The translations under genes were made by a program, and so were the position numbers. From positions 64,282,501 to 64,346,500 of the forward strand of contig CM060899.1 of NCBI GenBank assembly GCA_030762935.1: DNA of 64,000 bases, written 5' to 3'. Source of the DNA: Hymenopus coronatus. Lineage: Eukaryota > Arthropoda > Insecta > Mantodea > Hymenopodidae. Below the pieces are notes generated by a model. The model was not told the origin of the DNA and did no database searches. It saw nothing but the letters and a program-made list of their open reading frames with translations. This document shows, piece after piece, positions 52,462 to 63,954 of this stretch (positions are counted from its first letter, which is position 1; each line of letters begins with the position of its first letter).

Positions 52462-53394
52462 AATCTGATGTGTTACACCCACATGACTTTCTCTAGCTGC
52501 TCTACAAAATTCCTACAAAAGGTTATTCTTCTTTGTACACAATGCTAAACGAGATAAATGTTAGCAGAATGTTATTACTTAGTTCCTTGTAAGTAGAAGG
52601 GAATAAGGGAATGCATTATGCTAAAGTGATTGTCAAATGTTTTAAAAGCTATCGTTATGCGATTGTCATTGCAAATCACTTCTTTGTTTGGCCAGGAGTA
52701 GAACAAAATAAAAGCGGACACTTCCTGTGTGAGAAAAGTTCAAGTACTTCACAATTGAAACCAATAACAAAGAATATCTCGAAAACGGTTACCTCCACAA
52801 CAAAAACGTAAAGGACAAAAATTGTGTGTTTTGTCATGAGGTACATTTTTTGTGAAGTATGTTTTTTTGCATCTCTTACGGTTTAGCAGTTAAGTAAAAA
52901 TTCAGCAAAATTCATCCAGAATAAAGAGGTCTTTAGAGGCTATTCCGAAAAAAATTCGAGATATAAATTTTATTTCGGTCATAAATAGCTTTAATATACG
53001 GGATTTTAATCAAAATCGTTTGAGCCATTTCTAAGAAAATCAAAATTTTTGAAATTCTTTCAATGTAGTTTGTGGTGAGGGGATTTTTTTTTTTAAAATC
53101 TTTGTGTCGCATCCTTGGAAGATACTAAACCTAAATACCAAGTATTTGGTATTTAACGGTCTTTTTGGGCTATGCTGTCCACAGACACACACAGACAGAC
53201 ACACGCACACAGACAGACACACACACACAGACACACACACACACACACTCGGACTTTTTTTTAAAAATTCTTTTTTCGGACTCAAGGGACTCGAAAACAT
53301 TTATTTCCGGTGAAAGCCCGGTATCGAATTTTTGGGTGCATTACAATACCTTCTCTATCCCTATGTACATTGTATATATGGGACTAGAGAAAGT
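52462..53394 (-). mobile_element. HE element, subfamily B, complete
   Basis: ATCTGATGTGTTACACCCAC, then ACTTTCTCTAGCTGCTCTAC. The body includes GGCCAGGAGTAGAACAAAAT, a CA/GACA microsatellite (about 53,183-53,250) and the variant 5' end TATGTACATTGTATATATGG plus GACTAGAGAAAGT. It is the most complete subfamily B copy in the window (~930 bp). Confidence 0.88.
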
Positions 53395-53399
53395 AAAAA

Positions 53400-53935
53400 T
53401 GTATATTACATACATTGTGTGTTTTAGCGAGCTCTACATTTTGTGCATGGTAAGACTTTTTCTATCTCTTACGGTTTACCAGCTATGCAAACTTCCACAA
53501 AATTCATCCAGAATAAATGTGTCTTCAGAACCAATTCACAGAAAATTGAAGCTATACATTTTATTTTTCATATAAGTATCTTAAATATACATCTAACTAT
53601 TTTTGAGAAAATTAGAATTTTCTAATTGTTTTATATACAAAGGATAGTAGGGGTAGGGGAATTTTTCTTGAAAGTCTTCGTGTCGCATCCCTGGTGAAAA
53701 GCGAACTTAAATACTAAATTTCGTATTTAACGATTTTTTAGTTTTTGAGCTATACCGCCCCCCCTCACAAACAGAGAGATAGATAGACACATGGACATTC
53801 TTCTAAAAATGCTTTTGTTTTGGATTCAGGGGGTCCCAACACATTTATTTCCGGTGAAATCTCAGTATCGAATTTTTGGGTACAATACAATACCTTCTCT
53901 ATACACTATGTACATAGTACGTGTAGAGAAAGTAA
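53400..53935 (-). mobile_element. HE element, 3' third missing
   Basis: Starts in the body (TACATACATTGTGTGTTTTA) and ends with a standard palindrome (ACTATGTACATAGTACGTG). It follows the preceding copy's end directly. Confidence 0.86.
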
Positions 53936-54269
53936 AAATACGACGCAATCATAGGCTAGAAAGTGGACGTTCTCGACTTCACTTTCGTCCTGGAGTAATA
54001 TTGAAATTTACCATAAGTAGGAGCAAATAGGGTAATGATGGTCACTTTGGCAATATCGGTGTGAGCGGCTTAGAGTAGGAGTTTAAAATTGTTATTTTAA
54101 TGTCAACCGTTAGCTACGTTCTTTTCCTAAATGTATGCTAAGAACAATTTTATTTAAGCAAGTACTTCTTACCTTAATGATGTGAAATTTAAGTGGTGTC
54201 ATTTACCGGGATTAACCACACATGCGGGAAATGCCGGTCACTATATTCGAAACTGTTATTTAGGTAAAA
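53936..54269. other. Unique spacer
   Basis: About 330 bp with no recognisable gene or repeat. Confidence 0.45.
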
Positions 54270-55114
54270 ATCTGATGACTTTCCCTACACCGCTGTAACA
54301 AATTGTTGTTTAAAAGCATATACTTCCATCTACTTTATGATAATCAAGTTAAGCATTAGCAGAAATTGTCTTCATTATTTGCTTCCTTGTAAGTAGAACC
54401 GAAATAAGGGAGTACCATAGGTTAAAGTGATAGTCAAAAACTGGTTCTCTGTGACTGAAGTTCCTTTGTATAGACAAGAGTTCACAAAGTCCAGTATGAG
54501 AAAAATATAAGTTTTTATAGCTTAAACCAAAAACAAGGAATATCTCAAAAACAACCACCTCCACGAAAAAATGTATGGAACATAAATTGAGTGTTTTAAT
54601 GTGCTCTATATTTTCTGTGTGGTACGTATTTGTCTCTCTCTTACGGTTTAGCAGTTATGCAAAATTCCATAAAATTCACTCAGAATAAAGTAGTTTTCAG
54701 AGGATATTACCAGAAAATTCAAAATATACATTTTATTTGTCAGGTAAATATCTTTAATATGCGATATTTTAATTAAAATCGTTAGAGCCAATTTTTATAA
54801 AATCAAACTTTTCGAAAAAAGTTCATGTAAAAGGTAAGTTTGGTGTGGGGGGCATTTTTCTCAGAATCTTCCTGTCTCATCCCTGGAAGATACTAAACTT
54901 AAATACCATGTTTGGTATTTTACCGATTTTTCGTGTTTGAATTATCGTGTTCACAGACAGACGGACACACACACGGACCTTTTTCTGAAAATACTTTTTT
55001 TTTTTGGATACAGGGGTCCCTAAAACATATTTCCGGTGAAATCTTGGTATCGAATTCTTGGTGGAGTGCAATACCTTCTCTATACACTATGTACATAGTA
55101 CGTGTAGAGAAAGT
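54270..55114 (-). mobile_element. HE element, near-complete copy
   Basis: The 3' hairpin has collapsed to ATCTGATGACTTTCCCTACA (one arm lost). The rest is complete, with an intact 5' palindrome. Confidence 0.87.
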
Positions 55115-55725
55115 AGCAAGCGAATACACTAGGCTGAAACGATAGCCGTTCTTTTCTTTTTTTTTTTTTTTCTTTTTTTTTTTTTTGCAGGTTAAGGAGT
55201 TAAAAAGTTTCTCACATGTAAAGTTGTTAAGTATTTTGAATCGAAGACATAAGAAGGAATATTTCAGAAATGGTAAATTCCACGAAAAAAGCTTATATTA
55301 CATATTTGTGTGTTTTAACGTGATCTACAATTTTTGTGTAATAAGTTTTGGTCTACTTCTTACGGTTTACCAGTTACGCAAAATTAGGCAAAATTCATTC
55401 AGAATAAAGAGGTTTTTAGAGGGTATTCCCAGAAAATTCGAAATATACATTTTATTTTCTATATAAATATATTTAATATATGTATTTTAATCAAAATCTT
55501 TAGGATCATTTTTGAAAAAAATCAACTTTTTTGCAAATTTTTCCATTTAAAGGGTAGTTTATTTCAAAATCTTCATGTAGCATCCCTGGAGGTTTGGTAT
55601 TTTACCGAGCTTTCGGTGTTTAATTACAGTACAGTGCTTTAAGTACAGTGCGGTGAAATCTCGGTATCGAATTTTTGGGTGAAATACAATATGTTCTCTA
55701 TCTACATACAGACTAGAGAAAATTA
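55115..55725 (-). mobile_element. HE element, diverged subfamily B-like part
   Basis: Begins AGCAAGCGAATACACTAGGC, has an expanded T-run (about 55,155-55,186) and a GAAGGAATATTTCAGAAATG block. It ends in a reduced 5' end (CATACAGACTAGAGAAAAT). Several internal blocks are shortened. Confidence 0.78.
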
Positions 55726-55849
55726 AAAGGGAGTCAAATCTTGCACTTGTCATGGAAATCCGGTGTTCCTTCGCAAGTTCAGGAGTAACAGGAACGAACA
55801 CCGATGACGACCGTTTTTAATCAACTCGCTTCATTTGTAACATCAATGG
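55726..55849. other. Unique spacer
   Basis: About 125 bp without recognisable content. Confidence 0.4.
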
Positions 55850-56048
55850 TCATATCGAGGGCTTTCACTTGTGAACCTGTAGGTTCAGAACATTAGGTTA
55901 AACTTTATATTACTAAACACACGCACATTCACTCTCACATTCATAGGGAATAATTCCGGTTAAAGAAAAATTCCCCGCCCCAGCCGGGAATCGAACCCGG
56001 GACCTCCGAATGAAAAGTCACCTCGCTGACCACTCAACCACGGAGGCA
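55850..56048 (-). mobile_element. tRNA-derived SINE (type 6)
   Basis: On the minus strand the head reads GCCTCCGTGGTTGAGTGGTC (acceptor and A box) and GGTCCCGGGTTCGATTCCCG (B box), the best preserved tRNA-like head in the window. A GGGGCGGGGAATTTTTCTTT body with GGTTAAACTTTATATT-type tail sequence follows. The paired acceptor 3' strand is absent and the body is SINE-like, so I do not call a functional tRNA. Confidence 0.75.
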
Positions 56049-56100
56049 GTCACGACGGAATTGTCCCTTTAAAAGATGTGGGTTGAGAGAAGAGCAAAAA

Positions 56101-56972
56101 AATCTGATGTGTTCCATTCACATGACTTTCTCTACATCTCGGCAACAAATTATTGTTGAAAAGCTTATGCTTCTATTTACTTCATGCTAATCGAGGAAAG
56201 ATTAGTAGAAATAGTCTTATTACTTGTTTCCTTGTAAGAAGAAGCGAAATAAGTGAGTAAAATAGGCTAAAGTGATAGTCAAAGTCTGGTTGCTATGTGA
56301 CTGAAGTTCCTTTGTTTGTATGGACAGGAGTTAACAAATACCTGTATGAGAAATGTATAAGTTTTCAAAGCTGAAACCAAAAACAAGGAATATCTCAAAA
56401 ACGATCAACTCCATGAAAAAAACGTATATTACATAAATTGTATATTTTAGCATGACTTACATTATTTGTGTGGTAAGTTCTTGTCCGTCTCTTATGGTTT
56501 AGCAGTTATACGAAATTTCGTAAAATTCAACCAAAATAAAGTAGCCTTCAAAGGCTATTCCCAGAAAATTCAAGATATACATGTTATTTGTCAGGTAAAT
56601 GTCTTTAATGTACGATATTTTAATAAAAATCGTTAAAGTAATTTTTAAGAAAATCGAACTTTTCGAAAAACGTTCCATGTGAAGGGTAGTTGGCAGTGGG
56701 GGGATTTTCTTTAAACTCTTCGTGTCGCATTCTTCGAAGATACCAAACTTAAATACCAAGTTTGGTATACAACGGTCTTTTCGTTTATGAGCTATACTGT
56801 CCACAGACACACACACAGACAGACACGGACCTTTTTCTGAAAATGATTTTTTCTTTTGGATTTAGCGGGACCCAAAACATGTATGCATTTCCGGTGAGAT
56901 CTCGGTATCGAATTTTTGGGTGGAATGCAATACCTTCTCTATATACTGTACATAGTACGTGTAGAGAAAGTA
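56101..56972 (-). mobile_element. HE element, complete copy
   Basis: AATCTGATGTGTTCCATTCA to ATATACTGTACATAGTACGTG and TAGAGAAAGT. The GACA-type microsatellite is short. It carries a 105-codon version of the recurrent frame (56,499-56,816 minus). Confidence 0.89.
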
Positions 56973-57525
56973 ATTATGTGGATGAACCACACAGAGTATA
57001 TAAAACAATTAATGTATACATTTCCAGTGACTACTTATTTTATTACTTAGTGAAAATAGTTAACGAGAAATTATGTTTTCATGTGAACGAATCAAGTCTT
57101 CCCTTTGCCACGTATATTTCCTTTTATCCGGATCGCTAAATGAATAGCAGAGAAAATAACGTATAAAGTCCCTCCGTTTTTCTTGAAAGAGAAGAGAAAG
57201 AAAAGCCTAACTTCTGGTTCGTTCCACTCCACTTGTTGGAGAATTGCGGTGAAAAAAAGGAAGCCCAGGAAGGGAGAGAGAGAAGAAGAAAAAGGGTTCG
57301 ATTTGATACGGGTTTACTCAGCTGGAATTTTAGAGGATGGACGCTACAATCCAGAAGGTATAAGATAAAACATTTTGAGTGATATTAAAGTAGAAAAGGA
57401 GCAAGTAAATACGGGTTCATTAATGTTTCTTCCGTCTACAATCCTTAGAAATATTCTCTAAGAAACGCATATCTGTTTCTGATTACATAAAATAGAAAGC
57501 AGATGATACAAAAAAGCGGAAAAGA
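56973..57525. other. Unique region with purine-rich frame
   Basis: About 550 bp. A 61-residue plus frame (57,183-57,368) is Lys/Arg/Glu-rich and ends RVYSAGILEDGRYNPEGIR. This could be a fragment of a real exon, but it is too short to place and has no matching neighbour. Confidence 0.35.
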
Positions 57526-57786
57526 AAATCTCATGTGTTTCATTCACGTGACTTTCTGTGTGTCTCTGCAACAAATTATTGATAGCAAAATGCATGCTTC
57601 TTTTTACATAAATGTAATCGAGAAAAATAGCAGATTTGTTCTTATTACTTGCTTCCTTATAAGTAGAAACGAAACAAGGGAGTACCATAGGTTAAAGTGA
57701 AAGCCAAAAGCTGGTTGCTATGTGACTGATGTTCCTTTGTTTGTAAGGACAGGTGCTGACAAATTCCTGTATGAGAAAAGTATACG
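57526..57786 (-). mobile_element. HE element, 3' part
   Basis: ATCTCATGTGTTTCATTCAC to CTGTATGAGAAAAGTATACG. It is broken by the T-run of the following plus copy. Confidence 0.84.
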
Positions 57787-58618
57787 TTTTTACTTTCTCT
57801 ATAGGCACTATGTACATAGTGTATAGAGAATGTATTGCACTCCACCAAAAAATTCGATACCGAGATTTCACCGGAAATATATGTTTTAGGGTCCCCTGTA
57901 TCCAAAAAAAAAGTATTCTCATAAAAATGTCCGTGTGTCAGTGTGTCCGTGTGTCAGTGTGCCTGTGAACACGATAACTCAAAAACGAAAAGTCGGTAAA
58001 ATACCAAACTACCCTCTACATGGAACTTTTTCGAAAATTTTGATTTTCTAAAAAATGGCTATAATGATTTTGATTAAAATATCGTATATTAAAGATATTT
58101 AGCTGACAAATAATATGTATATCTTGAATTTTCTGGGAATAGCTTCTAAAGACCTGTTTATACTGGATGAATTTTGCTTAATTTGGCATAACTAGTAAAC
58201 CGTAAGATATAGACAAAGACGTACTGTACAAAAAATTTAGGTCTTGTTAAAATACACAAGTTATGTCATATACATTTTTCTCGTGGAGCTTACAGTTTTC
58301 GAGGTATTCATTGTTATTAGTTTCAGTTGTGAAGTACTTTAACTTTTCTCAGACGGGAGTGTGCGGTTTTCTTTTGTTCTAATCCTGGCCAAGAAAAGAA
58401 AGGATTTGTAATGACAATCGCCTAACGACAGCTTTTAAAACGTTTGTCTATCGATTTAGCCTAGTATATTACCTTATTTTCTTCCTACTTATACGGAACT
58501 AATTAATAAGAACATTGTGCTGAATACCTCGATTAGCAAGGTGCAGAAAGAAGAATAATCTTTTGTAAGAAGTTTGTAGAACAGCTAGAGAAAGTCATGT
58601 GAATGGAACACATCAGGT
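57787..58618 (+). mobile_element. HE element, recombinant (A-type 5', B-type 3')
   Basis: The 5' end and microsatellite are A-type (TTTTTACTTTCTCTATAGGC). From about 58,140 the sequence follows subfamily B (AGCTTCTAAAGACCTGTTTA, TCTTTTGTTCTAATCCTGGC, AGTTTGTAGAACAGCTAGAG). It ends CATGTGAATGGAACACATCAGG. The GGTATTTAAGTTTAGTATC block is deleted. Confidence 0.8.
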
Positions 58619-58899
58619 TTTTCGGTATGTTCTTCGTCCCAATTCGTGGCCGCGTGTCGGGAAGCTGAAGATGATTCATTATTTTGGTTCTCCATGATAT
58701 GTTTTGGTTGTATGAGTTTCTCGATATCCAAGTTTTAATTTTATAGATAGGATTGCAGCAGATATCTCAAAGTAATCGAAATTTTCCCTTCCTTTCTCCC
58801 CCCTCGCCATTCTATTTGTCTGTCCTTGTCGCTCTCTGTGATTGGCTCAGTAATAGCATTGGGGCGCACTCTGTCATCGGTTTTGGCGTATGGAAAAAA
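58619..58899. other. Unique spacer, GC-moderate
   Basis: About 280 bp. It includes CTGTGATTGGCTCAGTAATA, an inverted CCAAT-type motif, and a pyrimidine-rich stretch. No gene is recognised. Confidence 0.4.
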
Positions 58900-59606
58900 A
58901 TCTGATATGTACCCTTCACATGACTTTCTCTACTTTCAAAGCTGGTTGCTATATGACTGAAGTTTCTTTGTTTACATGGACAGGAGTTGACAAATTCCTA
59001 TATGAGAAAAGTAACTTTTTCATAGCTGAAACCAAAAACAATGAATACCTCGAAAACTATCAACTCCACGAAAAAAAATGTATATAACATAAATAACATC
59101 TTTTACGGTTTGGCAGTTATTTAAAAGTCCGTAAAATTTATTCAGAATAAAGTAGTCTTCAGAGGCTATTCCCAGAAAATTCAAAATATGCATTTTAATT
59201 GTCAGCTAGATGTCTTTAATATATGATATTTTAATCAAAATCGCTAGAGCCATTTTTTAGAAAATCATAATTTTACGAAACTTATTCCATGTAAAGGGTA
59301 GTTTAGGTGGGGGAATTTTTCTCAAAATCTTCGTGTCGCATCCCTGTAATATACTAATCTTAAATACCACGTTTGGTATTTTACCGACTTTTCGTTTTTC
59401 AGTTATCGTGTTCACAAGCACAGGGACACACACACACACACACACACATACATACACACACACACGATCTTTTTGTGAAAATGCTTTTTTTTTTAGATAA
59501 AGGGGACCCTAAAACATATATTTTTGATGAAATCTCGGAATCGAATTCTTTGGTGGAGTGCAATACCTTCTCTATACACTATGTACATAGTGCGTAAAAA
59601 GAAATT
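58900..59606 (-). mobile_element. HE element with 3'-region deletion
   Basis: ATCTGATATGTACCCTTCAC and CTTTCTCTAC join directly to TTTCAAAGCTGGTTGC, losing about 140 bp. The body and 5' palindrome are present, ending in a drifted GTGCGTAAAAAGAAATT. Head-to-tail with the next copy through an A-run. Confidence 0.86.
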
Positions 59607-59609
59607 AAA

Positions 59610-60444
59610 AATCTGTGTACCACTCACATGACTTTCTCTACATCCCTGCAACAAATTATTCTTAAAAATCTTATATTTCTATTTACCTTATGCTAATCAG
59701 AAAAAAATTAGCAGAAATAGTCTTATTAGAAGCGAAATAAGGGACTACCATAGGTTAAAGTGATAGTCAAAAGCTGGTTGCTATGTCAATGAAGTTCCTT
59801 TGTTTATATGGATCGTAGTTGACAAGTTCCTGTATGAGAAAAATATAAGTTTTTCATAGCAGAAACCAAAAATATGGAATGTCTCAAAAACGACGAACTC
59901 CACGAAAACATTTATAAAACATAAATTGTGTGTTTTAACGTGCTCTACATTTTTTGTGTAGTAAGTGTTTGTCCATCTCATACGGTTTAGCAGTTATTCA
60001 AAATTCGGTAAAATTCATCCAGAATAAACTACTCTTCAGAGGCTATTCCTAGAAAATTCAAGATATATATTTTATTTGTCAGGTAAATATGTTTAATGTA
60101 CGAAATTTTTATCAAAATCGTTAGTCATTTCTGAGAAAATGAACATTTCCGAAAAAAGTTCTATGTAAAGAGTAGTTGGGAGTGGGGCGATTTTTCTCAA
60201 AATCCTGTCGCATCCCTGGAAGATACTAAACTTAAATACCAAGTTTGGTATTTTACCGACTTATCGTTTTTGAGTTATCGTGTTCAAAGGCACACGGACA
60301 CATACGGAGCCTTTTGTGAAAATGCTTTTTTGTGGATATTGGGGACCCTAAAACATATATTTCCGGTGAAGTCTCGGCATCGAATTTTTGGGTGGAGTGC
60401 AATACCTTCTCTATAAACTATGCACATAGTGCGTATAGAGAAAG
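59610..60444 (-). mobile_element. HE element, complete, tandem with previous copy
   Basis: ATCTGTGTACCACTCACATG to ACTATGCACATAGTGCGTAT plus AGAGAAAGT. The microsatellite is almost absent (CACACGGACACATACGG). Confidence 0.88.
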
Positions 60445-60445
60445 T

Positions 60446-60707
60446 AAAAATTAGCAGAAATAATCTTTTTACTTGCTTACTTGTAAGTAGAAGCGAAATA
60501 AGGGAGTACCATAGGTTAAAGTGATAGTCAAAAGCTGGTTGCTATGTGCCTGAAGTTCCTTTGTTTGTATGGACTGGAGTTGACAGATTCCTGTATGACA
60601 AGAGTATAAGTTTTTCGAAGCTGAAACCAAAAACAAGGAATATTTCAATAAATATCACCTCCACGAAAAAATGTCTATAACATAAATTGTGTTTTAGCGT
60701 GTTTTCA
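60446..60707 (-). mobile_element. HE element, internal 3' part
   Basis: ATTAGCAGAAATAATCTTTT to ATAAATTGTGTTTTAGCGTG. It lacks the 3' hairpin and everything beyond the GTGTTTTA block. Confidence 0.83.
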
Positions 60708-60916
60708 TCTCTTAGGATAATTGACTCTCGTCGCTGCGCTCCTGTCGTGAATTATCGACAACAAGAAAACAATCGTACTATTACTTACGATAATATACAA
60801 TTATTTGACAGAAACCTTAAGAATTGGGCAATAACAAAGCTAAAGAACGAATTACAGAACTACATAGTGTCAGCTCTGAAGAGTTTAAAGGAAATTGCAA
60901 ATATAAGATATGTGCA
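60708..60916 (+). other. Unexplained open segment between two HE copies
   Basis: About 210 bp, open in one plus frame (RQQENNRTITYDNIQLFDRN, LKNWAITKLKNELQNYIV). Composition is unlike HE sequence and amphipathic helix-like. It could be an exon or transposon-gene fragment. I recognise no family. Confidence 0.3.
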
Positions 60917-61803
60917 ATTTTTACTTACTCTATACGCACTATGTACATACTGTATAGAGAAGATAATGCACTCCGCCAAAAATGTCGATACTGAGATTTC
61001 ACCGGAAATATATGTTTTAGGGTCTCCTGTATCCAAAAAAAAAAAGTATTTTCAGAAAAAGTTTCGTGTTTTTGTGTGTCCGTGTGTCAATGTGTCCGTA
61101 TGTCTGTGAACACGATAACTCAAAAACGAAAAGTTGGTAAAATACCAAACTTGGTATTTAAGTTTAGTATCTTCCAGGGATGCGTCACGAAGATTTTGAG
61201 AAAAATCCCCCCACCCAACCTACCCTTTACATGGAACTTTTTTCTAAAATTTTGATTTTCTAAAAAATGGCTCTAACGGTTTTGATTAAAATATAGTATA
61301 TTAAAGATATTTACCTGTCAAATAAAATGCATATTTTGAATATTCTGGGAATAGCCTCTGAAGACTGCTTTATTCTGCGTGAATTTTACGGAATTTTGCA
61401 TAAGTGCTAAACCATAAGAGAGAGACAAAAACTTACCATACAAAAAATGTAGAGCACATTAAATCACACAATTTATGTGGTAAACATTTTTTTCGTGGAG
61501 TTGATTGTTTTTGAGATATTCTTTGTTTTTGGTTTAAGCTATAAAAACTTATATTTTTCTTATACAGGACATTGTGAACTCGTGTCCATTCAAACAAAGG
61601 AACTTCTTGCACATAGAAGCCAGCTTTTGACTATCACTTTAACCTATGTCACTCCCTTATTTTGCTTCTACTTAAGAGGAAGCAAGAAATAAGACTATTT
61701 CAACTAATTTTTTCTGGATTAGCAGGAAGTAAGTAGAAAAATAAACTTTTTAAAAGTAATTTATTGCAGAGATATAGAGAAAGTCATGTGAATGGAACAC
61801 ATG
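60917..61803 (+). mobile_element. HE element, complete copy
   Basis: TTTTTACTTACTCTATACGC with palindrome ACTATGTACATACTGTA. It ends CATGTGAATGGAACACATGAGA. The microsatellite is GTCC/GTCA type. Confidence 0.89.
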
Positions 61804-62028
61804 AGAGTTCTCAGTTTCTTCTGCTTTGATATTATTTATCACTTTAGTATAACCAAAGATATGACAATTGGGCTATTAGTAATCTTGTGGAAAAAACGTA
61901 GGCAGTGCCAGAGAGAGTTTCTGAGGAGACAGAAAAGAAACATGTCATACCAGAAAGTACCGGGTGATCCAAAAACGTCCGAACCGGCTGCTCAGTGTTT
62001 TGTCTGTCCGCGCCGCCTGCCGCTGTCA
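61804..62028. other. Unique spacer before LINE tail
   Basis: About 225 bp. ACCGGGTGATCCAAAAACGT near 61,960 looks like a transposon terminus, but no partner end is seen. The LINE insertion point follows at 62,029. Confidence 0.4.
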
Positions 62029-62354
62029 TGAATGAATAAGTGTATTTATTGACTAACAATATCATACATAGAATTTCAACAATCGCACGGGTCCACAGAG
62101 CGTACGTGCCTTTGTAATATACAATAAAAACAACATTAAAACAACAAAGAATTAAAAGAGTTAACCAGAAAATAAAGGATACACAGATATTCAAATATAG
62201 CAATTTAAATTTACAGCGCAGAGTACACCTTTATAAACGCACCCTCTTTTAATACATAATTACACTTAAAAGATATATATATACACAATATATAAAACCG
62301 TAACACACAACAGTGACCCAAGTATATCATAATATATATGTAAAAACATTGTAG

Positions 62355-63213
62355 TCACTTTTGTTTAGCTGTTTTATCCCTCCCCCCTTCTCCATTGGCA
62401 GCCTCCTCAGATCTCAGCTGTCTTGCCTTAAGTATAAATTTACCTAACCCGTCCAGTCTTCCGTGCCTGCCAGTAGTGTCCAACATGCTTCTAGCCCTAC
62501 ATTCGCGGTAGTAAAGAATTGCGGTACAAATTTTTCCCGCCATTCCTCCGTACCCCTACATCTTGCCAAGATGTGGGTCCATGACTCTTCCTCATCGCAA
62601 ATGGACAAATTCTCGTACCATTCTCGTCAGCAATTTTTGTGCTCCTCCATGCTCCTAGTCAAATCCACACGAGCCCCTCTCTAATGAGTTTGGTACCTGT
62701 TTTGATGTACTGCTCCATACCCCACTCCGAATTTAGCCCAGACTGTACTTCTAATGACACCTTCTCTGTGCATTGAGCAATCATTTGCTGTCTGTCGATA
62801 TCACAGAGGCGGTTCTTAATTTTTCTCCAAATGCTCCGTCTGTTTGCCTGCCTCGCCATCAAATGTATCCCATTCCAATGGTTTCCAACCCTTTATTTAA
62901 TTTTGATGCCCACGTCGAATTACCTTCCATTCGCAACTGTTCACGGTAGCGGACTGCCCTAATTAGAGATTGGTTCCCGTGAACGATTCTCATCCAATAT
63001 TTGACTGCTCTGATTTTGCACGCTATCGCTTCACTATGTGCCCCGAATTCCCTCATTATTCCACAGTTTGTCGAACCCCTCCCTAAACCCAGAATTCCTT
63101 TCAAAATGGGGTCCTCACTTGGCCCAGATTCCCGGTTTGTTCCCATCCCCATATTTCTCCTCCATATGTCATCGTGGATCTAACTGTCGCTCCGTATACA
63201 GTTTCCATTAAGG
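62355..63213 (-). pseudogene. LINE RT C-terminal region, frameshifted
   Basis: Three minus frames cover it in order: 62,859-63,152 (ILKGILGLGRGSTNCGIMRE), 62,659-62,862 (RQANRRSIWRKIKNRLCDID) and 62,355-62,543 (GLGKFILKARQLRSEEAANG). Each matches the plus-strand LINE copy at 20,960-21,715. The breaks are single-base shifts or stops. Confidence 0.85.
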
Positions 63214-63954
63214 TTATGGATATATCCGGAATTCTGTACGTATCCGGAGAGCTTCCGTGGCTTTCACTCTTGCCTTGTGTTTCGTGATGTCAATGTGTTT
63301 TGTCCATTTTCCGTTCATTGTAAATGTGAGTCCTAAGTACACAAAATATTTAACATTGTTCAGTATCTGTCCTGCATATGTCCAAGTCTCCTCCCTGCTA
63401 TAAACACAACCTTTTTTGAAAGTCATTGCCTTAGTCCTATTTACATTAACTGTAAGTAGACATTCATCGCAATAGTTCTTAAGTTTGTCCAGTCCTCGTT
63501 GCAATCCGTTAACTGTCGTAGAGCACAATACTAAATCGTCCGCGTATAAAAGTGCTGGGATCTGCAAATCCGCTACTACTGGTGCTTGGATATTCCCTGC
63601 TATCATTGCATAAGTAATACCATCCACAAAGAGATTAAATAGCAAGGGAGATAAAATACAATACTGCCTCACTCCCCTATAGTTTCGGCAGCTCTCCGAC
63701 ACTCTGTTTCTGTTGCACTTTACACAGAATTCGACATTTTGATAGATTTCCTGCAATGCTCTAATCATTTTACTTGACAGCCCCTTTCTGCCTGGTTTAT
63801 ACCATAATGCATTTCGATTGATAGAGTCAAATGCCTTCTTAAAGTCCACAAATGCACAATGAAGATTTTCCCGCTTAATTAACATTTGTTTCGTCCTTAA
63901 ATTGTCTAATATAAAAGCGGCGTCTATGGTACTTTGTCCTTCTCTGAAACCCAT
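63214..63954 (-). pseudogene. LINE reverse transcriptase palm region
   Basis: 246-residue frame, open at its upstream side. FVDFKKAFDS (residues 35-44) carries the first catalytic Asp, LSPLLFNLFVDGI lies at about 101-113, and LLYADDLVLCS carries the YADD box at 137-140. KTKAMTFKKG-like NRTKAMTFKKG and YLGLTFTMNGKW follow. The usual Gly of the RQG motif is Tyr (GVRQYCILSP, residue 98), which would be expected to harm activity. After RIRTEF the frame is shifted. Clade placement (CR1/Jockey-like) is by general motif order only. Confidence 0.88.

Noticed and set aside
55978..56048. Functional tRNA gene on the minus strand
   Set aside because: A and B boxes are good, but the 3' acceptor strand is absent and SINE body sequence follows directly. 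The same holds for the heads at 19,015, 19,801, 20,380, 27,906 and 28,363.
61955..62028. ACCGGGTGATCCAAAAACGT as a transposon terminal repeat
   Set aside because: No matching inverted end was found in the window, so the element and its limits cannot be supported.
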